Assembly (NCBI RefSeq): GCF_011764445.1
Contig: NZ_BLPG01000001.1
Coordinates: 2,604,001-2,668,000, forward strand
Direction: 5' to 3'
Origin: Phytohabitans rumicis
Lineage (GTDB): Bacteria > Actinomycetota > Actinomycetes > Mycobacteriales > Micromonosporaceae
DNA: 64,000 nucleotides
The position numbers and the translations under genes were made by a program. The notes under the pieces are model-generated. The model ran no database searches, was not told the origin of the DNA, and was given only the letters and a program-made list of their open reading frames with translations. The first letter of the stretch is position 1; every line of letters starts with the position of its first letter. Positions 8,591-17,039 of the stretch are shown here, piece by piece.

Positions 8591-9165
8591 GGTGCCAGTT
8601 TGGCGTATGTGCCGGCGGCGATCCGGACCAGCCGCGGCACGATGTCGGCTGGCATGCCGTCGGCGACGTTCACGGCCGCCTCGACCTCCAGCACCAGGTT
8701 GCCGTGGTAGCTGGTCAGCTTCACGTCGTCCTTGTCGCTGCTCCAGAACGCGTCAGTGCCGGCGCCGTCGACGTCGGTGTACGGCCGCTTCGCGAGCCGC
8801 CGGCCGGTCTCCACGAAGAGCTTCGCGGCCGCCTCGGTCTGCAGCAGGTCGGCGTCGATGGTGAGGCTGACGCTGCGCTCGGTCGACGTACGCCGGGTCA
8901 CGCACAGCTTTTCGGTGTTGACGAGCCGCGCGGCGTCCTCCTTGGGGTAGAGGTCGACGAGCGGGCTCTGGTCGGCCTTTTCGCACAGCTCGCCGGAGAG
9001 CGTGTAGACGACGCCGGCCGCGGCCGGCGCGGACGTGGCGGGGCTGTCCGACGCGAGCGGCGGCAACGGGATCTCACCGTCACCAGGCGTGTTGGCGTCG
9101 CCGCCGCCGGAGCAGCCGGCCACGAACGCCAGGAGCAGTGCGGCGGCGAGTGTGGCCGGCCTCAT
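8587..9165 (-). CDS. Putative lipoprotein of the ESX operon
   Basis: A 192-residue lipoprotein. The start at 9165 gives a short signal peptide with lipobox VAGC, then a Ser/Pro/Ala linker and a C-terminal domain with two cysteines (ELCEK, KLCVT). The general look is of the DUF3558-like actinobacterial lipoproteins, but I do not assign a family. The start overlaps the stop of the upstream gene (ATGA at 9162-9165), and its own stop overlaps the SUKH start, so it is in the same operon. Confidence 0.78.
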   Translation of the reverse strand: MRPATLAAALLLAFVAGCSGGGDANTPGDGEIPLPPLASDSPATSAPAAAGVVYTLSGELCEKADQSPLVDLYPKEDAARLVNTEKLCVTRRTSTERSVSLTIDADLLQTEAAAKLFVETGRRLAKRPYTDVDGAGTDAFWSSDKDDVKLTSYHGNLVLEVEAAVNVADGMPADIVPRLVRIAAGTYAKLAP

Positions 9166-11201
9166 GCGCCGAGGGTCGGCTTGGGCTCCGCCGACGGCGC
9201 GGCGGAACGAGCCGGTCCGCTGTCCAGGACACCACCGCCCGGCGTGTCCACGGTCCACGCGCCCTCCCGGTCGAGGATCCGGCGGATGTTGTCGAACTCA
9301 TCGTCGACCGAGACCTGCGGCTCCTGGGCGGACCGCTTGCGCGAGCCGATCTCGCCCTCGTACCCGGCGATGCCGTCGTTGCGCTTGCCGCGCATGACGC
9401 CGGCGGTCGGCTCCGGCGGCGGCGGCGCGCCGGGGTCGAGCCGGGCGGAGCGTCCGACCACCGGGCTCGCCGTCGGCCGCGGCGGCGGAGCCAGCGGGTT
9501 CAGCGGCGCATTGGGTACGGGCGGCGCCGTGCCCGGACGCGCCGGCGGCTCGGCCTGCGGGCTGCGCTGCTGCGGCCGGCTCAGCACCGGCGGTGTGGTG
9601 GCGCCGGGGTGCAACGGTGGGCCGCTGCCGCCCGGGTTCTGGCCGCCGCTCACGCCGGGCGTGCCGCGGCGCGGGTTGCCACCACCTCGGGACGGCGCTG
9701 GCGGGTTCGCGTGCGGGTTGCGCAGCACCGGCGAGGCGGGCGTGCCGGGCGGACCGCCGAACTGGTCGCTGACGCCGGGCGTGCCGGGCGTACCCGGCTT
9801 TGCCTGCTCGGGCCCGTCCGTGCCGCGCTTGCCCTGCGGCGGGTGCGGCGTGCCGGAGCCCGGCCCCCGGCCCTTGATCGTCGGCGGTGGCGGCGCCTGC
9901 GTGCCGCGCTGTGGCATGCCCGGCGGCAGACCACCTTCCGGCGACGGCGGCGTCATCCCGGCGCGCAGCACGCCGGGCCCGGCACCGCCCAGGTTCTTCA
10001 GCAGGCCGCTGGTGGCGGGCGCGGTCGGCAGCCCACCCGGGCCCAGGGCGGGCAGCTTGCCCGGGCCACCGGGCGGCAGTCCCGGCGGAACGACCGGCGG
10101 CACCACGGGCAGCTGGCCAACCGGAGGCGTCACGGTCGGCGTGGTGATGCTCGGCGGGGTCGCGGTCGGCGTGTCGATGTCCGGCTTCGTGATGTCGTCG
10201 GTGGTCGGCGCCTTGATGTCCGGGTCGACGTTGCCGAGCTTGTCCTTCAACCCGCTGACGTCGGGCTTCTTGTCGTTCAGCGCGGTGATGTTGGGGTTGA
10301 TGTTGGTGGGCGTCTGGATCTTCGGCGGCGGGCCGAAGTTCGGCATGCCGTACCTGGCGATGAACTCCGGGTTGGGCAGGACCGCGTCGCCCGGCCCCTC
10401 GTAGACCGTGGCCCGGCCGCCGGCGTAGTCCTCGCTCATCGTGCGCCAGTAGTCCTGCGCCATGTCGTACTGGATCTTCTGGGCCTTGTAGTGCCAGCCG
10501 AGCTGGGCGTTGCGCATCCAGGTGATGTAGTTGTCCGCCTGGTAGCTGCCCTTCGGGATCGCGTTGATGGAGGAGTACTTCTTGCCGTCGATGTCGGCGT
10601 TCTGCGGGTTGTCCAGCCACATGCTGCTCATCGAGACCATCGAGTCCTTGTACTGCTGGTACAGCCGCTCCATCTCGCCCCGGCGCTGGCTCATGGCGCT
10701 GGCCAGCGCGAGCGTGCCCATCCAGTTGTTGAAGGCGGCCTGCTCCCAGTCGTCGATCGACTTGAGCGTGGCGCCCGGGCCGCGAGCCAGGAACGCGTCG
10801 GCGCCGGCGCCGGTCCAGCCACCCTTGCCGCCTTCGCCGTCGCCGCCCTCCTTGAGGTTCTTGGCGGCGTTCAGGACCCGGCTGCGCAGATCCTGGAGAA
10901 CGTCGTGCAGCTGCCACCACTGGTCGGCGAGCCGGTGCAGCACGACCGGGTCCTGACTCATGATCCGCTTGTAGATATCCTCGATGCCGTTCGCGTAGTA
11001 GGCGCGCGTCTCGTCGCCCGGCTTCAGGCTGTCCCCGAACTGCTTCTCGAAGTTGGGCGTCGGATCGATGTACTGGTCGTCGCCCTGCGGCGGCGGGTAG
11101 TGCGAGATGTCCTCGCCCATCCGGCGCGCCATCCGCCGGTTCTCCATCAGGTCTTCGTTTTGCGATGGGGTGTACCCGAAGTAGTCGCCTTCGCCCGCCA
11201 T
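9162..11201 (-). CDS. Large ESX substrate-like protein, helical N-terminus and Pro/Gly-rich tail
   Basis: A 679-residue protein without a signal peptide. Residues 1 to about 290 are helical and contain a WXG-type turn, GGWTGAGADAFLARGPG, between long helices (IYKRIMSQDPVVLHRLADQW). Residues about 300-600 are low-complexity Pro/Gly/Thr sequence, and the end is a charged segment (VDDEFDNIRRILDREGAWTV). This is the layout of EspB/PPE-type ESX substrates, so I infer that it is exported by the adjacent machinery. The C-terminal DNIRRILDREGAW stretch is a candidate interaction module. It is preceded by the 326-residue gene with a 9-bp gap. Confidence 0.8.
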   Translation of the reverse strand: MAGEGDYFGYTPSQNEDLMENRRMARRMGEDISHYPPPQGDDQYIDPTPNFEKQFGDSLKPGDETRAYYANGIEDIYKRIMSQDPVVLHRLADQWWQLHDVLQDLRSRVLNAAKNLKEGGDGEGGKGGWTGAGADAFLARGPGATLKSIDDWEQAAFNNWMGTLALASAMSQRRGEMERLYQQYKDSMVSMSSMWLDNPQNADIDGKKYSSINAIPKGSYQADNYITWMRNAQLGWHYKAQKIQYDMAQDYWRTMSEDYAGGRATVYEGPGDAVLPNPEFIARYGMPNFGPPPKIQTPTNINPNITALNDKKPDVSGLKDKLGNVDPDIKAPTTDDITKPDIDTPTATPPSITTPTVTPPVGQLPVVPPVVPPGLPPGGPGKLPALGPGGLPTAPATSGLLKNLGGAGPGVLRAGMTPPSPEGGLPPGMPQRGTQAPPPPTIKGRGPGSGTPHPPQGKRGTDGPEQAKPGTPGTPGVSDQFGGPPGTPASPVLRNPHANPPAPSRGGGNPRRGTPGVSGGQNPGGSGPPLHPGATTPPVLSRPQQRSPQAEPPARPGTAPPVPNAPLNPLAPPPRPTASPVVGRSARLDPGAPPPPEPTAGVMRGKRNDGIAGYEGEIGSRKRSAQEPQVSVDDEFDNIRRILDREGAWTVDTPGGGVLDSGPARSAAPSAEPKPTLGA

Positions 11202-11210
11202 GACCGACCC

Positions 11211-12191
11211 CTACGCCATGCCGTAGTCGTTGACGGTGTGCTGCTGGCCATCGGAGTCGAGCGTCTCGGCCGCGTCCTCGACGGGCGTCTCGACCTCGCC
11301 GTCCTCGTGGCTGTCGCGCCGGACCGTCGTCTCGGTGACGTCCGGCTTCGCGTCTCCGGTCTTGGTCTCGTTGACGACCGTGACGCTGCCGTCGCTGTTC
11401 TCCGTCGTGGTGTTGGTGGTCGACCGCTGGTCGGCGCCCGAGCCGGTCGTGCTGGTCGTGCTGGTGGTCTGCCGGCCGTCGCTGGTCGTGCCGCGCTTGT
11501 CGGTCTGGGTGGAGAGAATCGTCTTGCCGTCCGCCGCGTAGATCGTGGTGGTGGTCACGTAGACGACGTCGCCGTTCGCGTTGATCTCGGTGCTCGAGTG
11601 GACGTGCTTCTGGGAGCCGTCCGCGAACGTGTAGTAGGCACCGTACGGGTACGGGGCGGTGCTGGTGGCCATGGAGTTGTCGGCCGTCAGGGACATCGCG
11701 TTCGTGCCGGCCTCCGCGGCCAGCCGCTGCTGCATCTCCTGGAACGTCTCGGTCTTGCGGAAGCCGCGCGGCCCGTTCGCGTCGGTGTCACCGAAGACGA
11801 AGCCGATGTCGTTGACGTTCGCGCCGTTCGCGTTGTCGGTGTTGGCGTACATCTCCGCCACGACGGCGGCTGCCCCACCGATGTTGACGACACCGATGGT
11901 CACGTCACCGACGAAGTGCCGGAAGTCACTGATCCGGCCGCGCAGGAACCGGGCGGCCTGCTGGCCCTCCGGGAGGATCTGGCCCTCCAATGGCGTATTC
12001 AGCGCGTCCTGCACGAGCATGCTCATCTCGGACATCGCCTTGCTCGCCGCCCCGGCGGCGTCACCGGACAGCTTCGACATCTCCTGGTAGTACGTGACCA
12101 GGTCCGTGACCTTGACCTTGACGTCCTCCGGGTCCGCGAAGGACTCGTAGGTGTAGGTCGAGCTGCCGCTATCCTCGTCCGGAATCGCCAT
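11211..12191 (-). CDS. ESX-associated protein with Thr-rich beta-repeat tail
   Basis: A 326-residue protein I do not recognise. The N-terminal half is helical, resembling a WXG-type secreted domain (KVTDLVTYYQEMSKLSGDAA) and including a hydrophobic stretch (VTIGVVNIGGAAAVVAEM). From about residue 190 the sequence turns into Thr/Ser/Asp-rich short strands with turns (TEINANGDVVYVTTTTIY, YAADGKTILSTQTDKRG), like extracellular beta repeats. There is no signal peptide, so if exported it would use the ESX system. It lies between the EsxA-like gene and the 679-residue gene. Confidence 0.75.
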   Translation of the reverse strand: MAIPDEDSGSSTYTYESFADPEDVKVKVTDLVTYYQEMSKLSGDAAGAASKAMSEMSMLVQDALNTPLEGQILPEGQQAARFLRGRISDFRHFVGDVTIGVVNIGGAAAVVAEMYANTDNANGANVNDIGFVFGDTDANGPRGFRKTETFQEMQQRLAAEAGTNAMSLTADNSMATSTAPYPYGAYYTFADGSQKHVHSSTEINANGDVVYVTTTTIYAADGKTILSTQTDKRGTTSDGRQTTSTTSTTGSGADQRSTTNTTTENSDGSVTVVNETKTGDAKPDVTETTVRRDSHEDGEVETPVEDAAETLDSDGQQHTVNDYGMA

Positions 12192-12297
12192 CGTGCCTCC
12201 CCCGATCCTGATCGAACGGTATTACGCGCTGCCCAGTGCCACAGACGACGGGTCCCGGCGAAGGCGCCACCGCGCTTCGCCGGGACACCCGTGTCCG

Positions 12298-12591
12298 TCA
12301 GAAGCCGGCCGAGATCTTCTGGTCGACGCTCTGCATGCGCTCGGAGGATGCCCCGAGAGCCTGGCCCAGGCGCATCAGCGCCGACTTGATCTCGTTGGCC
12401 CCGTCGTTCCACTGGCGCTGGGCGTCCTCGCACGCCTGGCCGGCGGCGCCCTGCCAGTCCTGGGCGAAGAGGGTCTTGAAGTCGTTGTACAGATCGCCCA
12501 GCTCGACGTCCAGGTTGCCGGAGTACGTGCCGATCGCGGTCGCCACGTCGCCGATGGCGGCGAAGTTGTAGCTGATTGGGATGTCAGTCAT
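12298..12591 (-). CDS. WXG100 (ESAT-6/EsxA-like) secreted protein
   Basis: A 97-residue WXG100 protein, the canonical size. Two helices flank the signature DWQGAAG at about residues 44-50; the C-terminal helix continues through ALGASSERMQSVDQK. These proteins are secreted as helical-hairpin heterodimers by EccC-type systems. It pairs with the gene directly upstream (12634-13065). Neither partner carries an obvious YxxxD/E tail. Confidence 0.88.
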   Translation of the reverse strand: MTDIPISYNFAAIGDVATAIGTYSGNLDVELGDLYNDFKTLFAQDWQGAAGQACEDAQRQWNDGANEIKSALMRLGQALGASSERMQSVDQKISAGF

Positions 12592-12633
12592 TGCAGTGTC
12601 GCCTCTCGAGTGTCTCGACTACGGATAAGAACG

Positions 12634-13065
12634 TCAGCCACGCAGGGCGCTGATGACGGCACCGTCGCCGGTCTCCGCCGCTGCCTGCCGGATGGTCTGT
12701 GCCGCGTCCTCGTCGTTGACGCCGTATTCCGTCGAGGCATTGCTGATCTTGCCGGACAGCTCGTCTAGCGCGTTCAGGACCTTCGTAAGGCCGTTGTTCA
12801 GGTCGCTGGACACGTTCTGCAGCGCCGCGTTGGCCGAACCGCTCATGCCGGTGCCGCTCAGATCGGTGACCTGGTCGAGCAACTGCGCCATGCCGGTAGC
12901 CAGGCGCTCACGGACGGTCTGGCAGCGCTCGGCCATCTTGTTGAGCTGGTCCTGTGTGGCGTGCACATTGCCGACGCCTGGAGTACCCGTCAAGGCGGAC
13001 TCACCCCGCTCCTCTGTAATGCCCCCGCCCAGGGGAGCCTCCCCTTGGGACGCATGACTGTCCAT
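12634..13065 (-). CDS. EsxB/CFP-10-like protein with Met in place of the WXG tryptophan
   Basis: A protein of about 143 residues whose last 100 positions form a WXG100-type hairpin (VHATQDQLNKMAERCQTVRE, then a turn, then VSSDLNNGLTKVLNALDEL). The turn reads GMSGSANAA, so Met occupies the usual Trp position. The C-terminus (QTIRQAAAET) may be the export tail. An N-terminal extension of about 40 Gly/Glu-rich residues precedes the hairpin. The start is uncertain: 13065 is chosen, but 13098 and starts nearer the hairpin are possible, as none has a strong ribosome-binding site. It heads the minus-strand ESX operon. Confidence 0.78.
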   Translation of the reverse strand: MDSHASQGEAPLGGGITEERGESALTGTPGVGNVHATQDQLNKMAERCQTVRERLATGMAQLLDQVTDLSGTGMSGSANAALQNVSSDLNNGLTKVLNALDELSGKISNASTEYGVNDEDAAQTIRQAAAETGDGAVISALRG

Positions 13066-13160
13066 GCGCCATACATCGCGACCCGAAGGTAACGCCATTT
13101 GTCCACTCAGACCAGCCCGGGGTGGGGCTGTGCCGGTTTTGCCGGCTATGACCTCGTGGC

Positions 13161-13208
13161 CAGGGCGTTCCTCACGGCGATTGCTCGTACTACGTGAGGA
13201 ACGCCCTG
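13161..13208. terminator. Perfect 16-bp inverted repeat, likely terminator
   Basis: CAGGGCGTTCCTCACG at 13161-13176 is exactly complementary to CGTGAGGAACGCCCTG at 13193-13208 around a 16-base loop. It lies 14 bp beyond the stop of the minus-strand CBM48 gene and upstream of the ESX operon, so it probably ends transcription of the former. No T-run follows, as is common in high-GC actinobacteria. Confidence 0.6.
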
Positions 13209-13221
13209 CCGGTTCACGGGT

Positions 13222-13497
13222 TCACAGGATGATTTCGCCGCCCTCGTGGTCGACGCGGTCGGCGTGCTCGTCGTCCAGCCACACACCACCGGTCGCCAGG
13301 TAGCGAAACCGGTACCGGCCGGGTTCGAGCTTGACCGTCACCGTACGGGTGCCGTCCTTGCGCGGCACCAGTTCGTGCCGGCCCGGCTCCCACTGGTTGA
13401 AACAGCCCACCACGCTCACCGAGCCTGCGGGCGCGTCCTTGGGCAGGCAGAACGTCACTCGGGTCTTCGTACCGAACAGCTTGTTTCTCTTGATCAC
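13222..13497 (-). CDS. Isoamylase N-terminal/CBM48-like small protein
   Basis: A 91-residue protein consisting of one glycogen-binding (AMPK-beta/CBM48-type) domain: VTFCLPKDAPAGSVSVVGCF, NQWEPGRHEL, and ending YRFRYLATGGVWLDDEHADR. Stand-alone copies are common in actinobacteria; carbohydrate binding is inferred, with no catalytic part. The GTG start at 13497 is fixed by a strong GGAGGAG four bases upstream. The gene stands alone, followed by a strong hairpin. Confidence 0.8.
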   Translation of the reverse strand: MIKRNKLFGTKTRVTFCLPKDAPAGSVSVVGCFNQWEPGRHELVPRKDGTRTVTVKLEPGRYRFRYLATGGVWLDDEHADRVDHEGGEIIL

Positions 13498-13750
13498 GTT
13501 GCTCCTCCGGCGTTTTTCAGGTTCGCCGGTATCGAGCTTTGCCCGGCCACGACCCGCCAGCCGGAAGCGACACACCGTGACTTTTAGAAGTAACGTGAGA
13601 AGGAATCGCGCGCCGGCCAATGCGCCCCAGCGATGTGCTGTTGAGAATCGCCGTCGGCTTGTCGAAGAGCCGCACCCAACCTGATCTTGGTGTTCCGGTT
13701 GCCGACTCGGGCGCGATGGGCAAAGCTCCCGTTTGGAGGTGTTTGTCACC

Positions 13751-14011
13751 ATGGCGATCTGCGAAGTCTGCGGCAACGACTACTGGCTGGCGTTCGAGAT
13801 ACGGACGATCAGCGGCGACACGCACGTGTTCGACTCGTTCGAATGCGCGATCCACCGGCTGGCCCCGGTGTGCGAGCACTGCCAATGCAAGATCGTCGGG
13901 CACGGCGTGGAGGTGTCCGGCCGGTTCTACTGCTGCGCGCACTGCGCCCGCTCGGCCGACACCGAGCACGGCTTCAAAATCCAGGACGCCGTCGGCGTCC
14001 ACCCGGGCTAG
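13751..14011 (+). CDS. Small cysteine-rich zinc-ribbon protein
   Basis: An 86-residue protein with four Cys/His clusters: CEVC near the start, FECAIH, CEHCQC, and CCAHC near the end. The pattern suggests two bound metal ions and resembles small actinobacterial proteins labelled prokaryotic metallothionein or zinc ribbon. Function is not known; metal buffering or a DNA/protein-binding zinc finger are both possible. The start at 13751 is supported by GGAGGTG about ten bases upstream. Confidence 0.75.
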   Translation: MAICEVCGNDYWLAFEIRTISGDTHVFDSFECAIHRLAPVCEHCQCKIVGHGVEVSGRFYCCAHCARSADTEHGFKIQDAVGVHPG

Positions 14012-14047
14012 CCCCTCGCCTGTCCCCCGCCGCGCCTGGTCGCGCGT

Positions 14048-14149
14048 GCCGATCAAGGCTTTCCGCGTCGATCAAGGGCATACGGCCGCGGTTTGATCTC
14101 CGATCCACGACCGTTTGCCCTTGATCGACGCGGAATCCCTTGATCGACG
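14048..14149 (+). repeat. Palindromic repeat, copy D
   Basis: A complete copy with outer arms (CGATCAAGGCTTTCCGCG and CGCGGAATCCCTTGATCG) and core hairpin; forward loop TTTGATCTCCGAT. The outer-to-inner spacers match each other (TTCCGCG with CGCGGAA), differing from other copies on both arms. It lies between two plus-strand genes, followed by a simple repeat of CGCGCCCTC units (about 14178-14220). Confidence 0.9.
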
Positions 14150-14331
14150 AACCGCGCAGGCAGCCCCGCGTCACGTCCGCGCGCCCTCCGCGCCCTCCGC
14201 GCCGCGCGCCCTCCGCGCCGTGTGCCCGATGATCGCGTTGATCAGGGGCGCGCTCCTGGGACACGCGGCCACACGCCCGAGCCACTCCCTGATCAACTCT
14301 CGGTCGGGGCGCGGCGGCCTACGATCGGGGC

Positions 14332-14919
14332 GTGGAGGTTCACGTCGCGGAGTTTGCCGAGTTGGACGGGCGCACGCTGTATGAGCTGCTGCGCCTGCGG
14401 GTGGACGTGTTCGTCGTCGAGCAGAAGTGCGCCTACCCCGAACTGGACGGGCGGGACACCGAGCCGGGGACCCGGCACGTCTGGCTCTCGTCGGGCGGGA
14501 CGCCAACGGCGTACCTCCGGATCCTGGACGACCCCGGCGGTGTCGCACGGATCGGCCGGGTCCTGGTGGTCGCGGCCGAGCGTGGCACCGGCGCCGCCGG
14601 TCGCCTGATGGCGGCCGCCCTCGACGTGGTCGGCGACCGCCCCTGCGTGCTGGACGCCCAGTCCCACCTGGTGGGCTTCTACGAGCGCTACGGCTTCCGG
14701 CCCACCGGCCCGGAGTTCATCGAGGACGGCATTCCCCACGTGCCGATGGCTAGGGCGTTTCTGGTGGATCTTTGTGGGGCTGCGGCGGATCCAGACGACG
14801 ACCGGCGGCACCGGGCGGAAGGCCACATACAACACCGGTATGCGACCTTCCGCCCGGCACCACCGGACCGCCGCCTGGACCTCGTCTCGCACCCACAAGA
14901 TCCACCAGAAACGCCCTAG
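14332..14919 (+). CDS. GNAT acetyltransferase (ElaA-like), C-terminus extended by a MITE
   Basis: A GNAT-family N-acetyltransferase similar to Ela[21 protein letters not shown], then [17 protein letters not shown], the acetyl-CoA loop [10 protein letters not shown], and the closing [20 protein letters not shown]. ElaA proteins normally end shortly after GIPHVPM (near residue 140). Here the frame runs 50-odd residues further through a MITE-like inverted repeat (14750-14919) whose end supplies the TAG stop. The extension is composed of repeat sequence and is unlikely to be functional. The substrate is unknown. Confidence 0.85.
   Translation: MEVHVAEFAELDGRTLYELLRLRVDVFVVEQKCAYPELDGRDTEPGTRHVWLSSGGTPTAYLRILDDPGGVARIGRVLVVAAERGTGAAGRLMAAALDVVGDRPCVLDAQSHLVGFYERYGFRPTGPEFIEDGIPHVPMARAFLVDLCGAAADPDDDRRHRAEGHIQHRYATFRPAPPDRRLDLVSHPQDPPETP
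14750..14919. mobile_element. MITE-like element, about 170 bp, inverted repeats ending in CTAG
   Basis: Both ends begin with the same 23 bases (CTAGGGCGTTTCTGGTGG continuing ATCTT), pointing inward, and the imperfect complementarity continues to the centre near 14838. There is no coding capacity for a transposase. CTAG at 14750-14753 and at 14916-14919 may be target duplication or part of the termini; IS5-type elements often target CTAG or TA. It joins the 3' ends of the convergent GNAT and hemQ genes, and its right CTAG gives a TAG stop to each of them on opposite strands. Confidence 0.75.
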
Positions 14920-15614
14920 GGCAGCGACGCGACCAGCTCGGCCACCGAGCGGCGGCGACCGGTGAAGAACGGGACCTCCTCGCGGACGTGCCGCCGGGCC
15001 CGGGAGGCCCGCAGGTCACGCATCAGGTCGACGATCCGGTGCAGCTCGTCCGCCTCGAACGCGAGCATCCACTCGAAGTCGCCCAGCGCGAACGATGCCA
15101 CCGTGTTGGCCCGCACGTCCGGGTAGCCGCGCGCCATCCGGCCGTGCTCGGCGAGCATCTCGCGGCGCTCCTCGTCCGGCAGCAGGTACCACTCGTACGA
15201 GCGTACGAACGGGTAGACGCACACGTACGCGCGCGCCTCCTCGCCGGCCAGGAACGCGGGCAGGTGGCTCTTGTTGAACTCCGCCGGCCGGTGCAGCGCC
15301 ATCTGCGACCACACCGGGGCCAGGTGGCGGCCGAGGGCGGTGCGACGCAACAGCCCGTACGCCTCCTGGAGCGCGTCGGCGGACGAGGCGTGCCACCACA
15401 CCATCAGGTCGGCGTCGGCGCGCAGGCCGGACACGTCGTAGCTGCCGCGCACCACCACGTCCTTGGCGGCGAGCTGCTCGAAGAGCGAGTCCACCTCGCC
15501 GGCCAACGGCTCGCGCAGCGCCGGCAGCGGCGCGGCGGCGCGGAACACCGACCACATCGTGTACCGGATCGTGGCGTTCAGCTCCTTGATCCGGCCCGCG
15601 TTCGTCTCGCTCAT
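14916..15614 (-). CDS. hemQ: Coproheme decarboxylase HemQ (ChdC)
   Basis: HemQ converts coproheme to haem b, the last step of the coproporphyrin-dependent pathway of Gram-positive bacteria. The 232-residue protein shows the chlorite-dismutase-like fold markers: [10 protein letters not shown] near the start, [28 protein letters not shown], then [20 protein letters not shown] with the catalytic Tyr region, and [18 protein letters not shown]. It overlaps the start of nothing but shares ATGA-type overlap with hemY upstream (15611-15614). Its TAG stop lies in the CTAG end of the MITE-like element. Confidence 0.95.
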   Translation of the reverse strand: MSETNAGRIKELNATIRYTMWSVFRAAAPLPALREPLAGEVDSLFEQLAAKDVVVRGSYDVSGLRADADLMVWWHASSADALQEAYGLLRRTALGRHLAPVWSQMALHRPAEFNKSHLPAFLAGEEARAYVCVYPFVRSYEWYLLPDEERREMLAEHGRMARGYPDVRANTVASFALGDFEWMLAFEADELHRIVDLMRDLRASRARRHVREEVPFFTGRRRSVAELVASLP

Positions 15615-16954
15615 GTGCCCCATCCTTTCATCACCTCGTCGGCGGCGGCCTCGCCGGAACGCACGCACGCCGGGATGCCCACGCCGTCGTACCCGGCGCC
15701 GGCGAGCGCGAGCGTGGGCGGGAGCGCCGCCCGCAGCGCGGCCACCCGGTCCAGGTGCCCCGGCGCGTACTGCGGCAGCGCGCCGCCCCACCGCTGCACG
15801 TGTACACCGATCGGCGCCGGCAGGTCGACACTTACCAATGTGGACAGTTCGCTGTGGACGGCGGCGGCCAGCTCCGCGTCCGGGCGGTGCAGGGCGGGCT
15901 CTTCGCCGTACCGGCCCACCGACGCGCGCACCAGCGCCACCCCGTCCGCACGCCGCATGTGGGCCCACTTCGTCGTGAAGAAGGTCGCCGCCTTCGTCAG
16001 CGTGCCCTCGGTCGCCGGGACCAGAAAACCGGACAGCCGCGGCAGCTCCGGCGCCGGCACGGCCAGCGTCACCAGCGCCACGCTCGCGTAGTCCACCACC
16101 GCGTCCACATTGAGCAGTCGGGCGGCCGGGCGGGCGGGCAGGGCGAGGATGACCGCGTCCACTGTGTCCGTTCCGACCCGCCATCCGGCTGAGCTGCGGG
16201 TCAGCTCGCGGACCGGCGCGTCCAGCCGGATCTCCGCACCGGACGCCGCCGCGACCGCCGCCACCAGCCGGCTCACCCCGCCGGTGACGGTCGCGAAGAC
16301 GGGCGTGCCGGGCGGGCGCGGCGCCGCGGCCAGCGCCGCCCGCACCGCCCCGGTCAGCGTGTGCTCGGACCGCGCCGCCCGCGCCAGTCCGGGCATCGTC
16401 GCCGCCAGCGACAGCCCGTCGGCCCGCCCCGCGTACACCCCGCCGAGCAGCGGATCCACCAACCGGTCGACCACCTCGCCGCCCAGCCGCCGCCGCACCA
16501 GCGCGCCGACGGCGACGTCCTCCTCCGGCCCCAGCAGCGGACCGCCGCCGTCCCGGTCCCGGTCCGCGTCCGCCCGCGCCACCGCGTCCAGCCGATCTAG
16601 ATCTCCTGGTACGCCGAGGAGGGTCCCGCCCGGCAGGGGCAGGAGCGTGCCGTCGATCGCGACCGCCGCCTGCCCGATAGCCGGGTTGACCAGGTCCGGC
16701 GCCAGCCCCACCCGGCGCGCGAGCGTCACGGCGGCCGAGTCGCCACCCTCGGGATCGCGGACCAGGAACGCTTCCGCGCCGTACTCGATGATCGACCCCG
16801 CCACCGAACCGGTGCGCAGCTTGCCACCGAGGGCGCCGCTCTGCTCGTACACGATGATGGTCGTGCCGGCGGGCGCGCGGTCCCGCAGCCGGAGCGCGGC
16901 GGCCAACCCGGCGATTCCGCCGCCTACCACGGCGACGCGTGGCGGTTTGTGCAC
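15611..16954 (-). CDS. hemY: Coproporphyrinogen III oxidase HemY (protoporphyrinogen oxidase family)
   Basis: This FAD enzyme oxidises coproporphyrinogen III (given the hemQ partner) to coproporphyrin III. The 447-residue protein opens with the dinucleotide motif [17 protein letters not shown], followed by [15 protein letters not shown], and ends with a second FAD-contact motif ([19 protein letters not shown]). The last codons overlap the hemQ start (ATGA), so the two are coupled. The remaining haem gene hemE lies 2 kb away on the same strand. Confidence 0.94.
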   Translation of the reverse strand: MHKPPRVAVVGGGIAGLAAALRLRDRAPAGTTIIVYEQSGALGGKLRTGSVAGSIIEYGAEAFLVRDPEGGDSAAVTLARRVGLAPDLVNPAIGQAAVAIDGTLLPLPGGTLLGVPGDLDRLDAVARADADRDRDGGGPLLGPEEDVAVGALVRRRLGGEVVDRLVDPLLGGVYAGRADGLSLAATMPGLARAARSEHTLTGAVRAALAAAPRPPGTPVFATVTGGVSRLVAAVAAASGAEIRLDAPVRELTRSSAGWRVGTDTVDAVILALPARPAARLLNVDAVVDYASVALVTLAVPAPELPRLSGFLVPATEGTLTKAATFFTTKWAHMRRADGVALVRASVGRYGEEPALHRPDAELAAAVHSELSTLVSVDLPAPIGVHVQRWGGALPQYAPGHLDRVAALRAALPPTLALAGAGYDGVGIPACVRSGEAAADEVMKGWGT

Positions 16955-17039
16955 GGCTCCACACTGTCAGGTCTCGACTGCGCATCGACATCCGGGCCTG
17001 GCGTTGTGTGACGTTCGCGGCACATGCCAAGGTCGCTCG

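Noticed and set aside
9138-12389. A 1083-codon open frame on the plus strand opposite the ESX substrate genes
   Set aside because: It is Arg/Gly/Val-rich antisense sequence with no domain, created by GC-rich codons of the real minus-strand genes.
14178-14220. CGCGCCCTC tract as part of a gene
   Set aside because: It is simple repeat sequence between palindromic copy D and the GNAT gene with no start site or codon bias.
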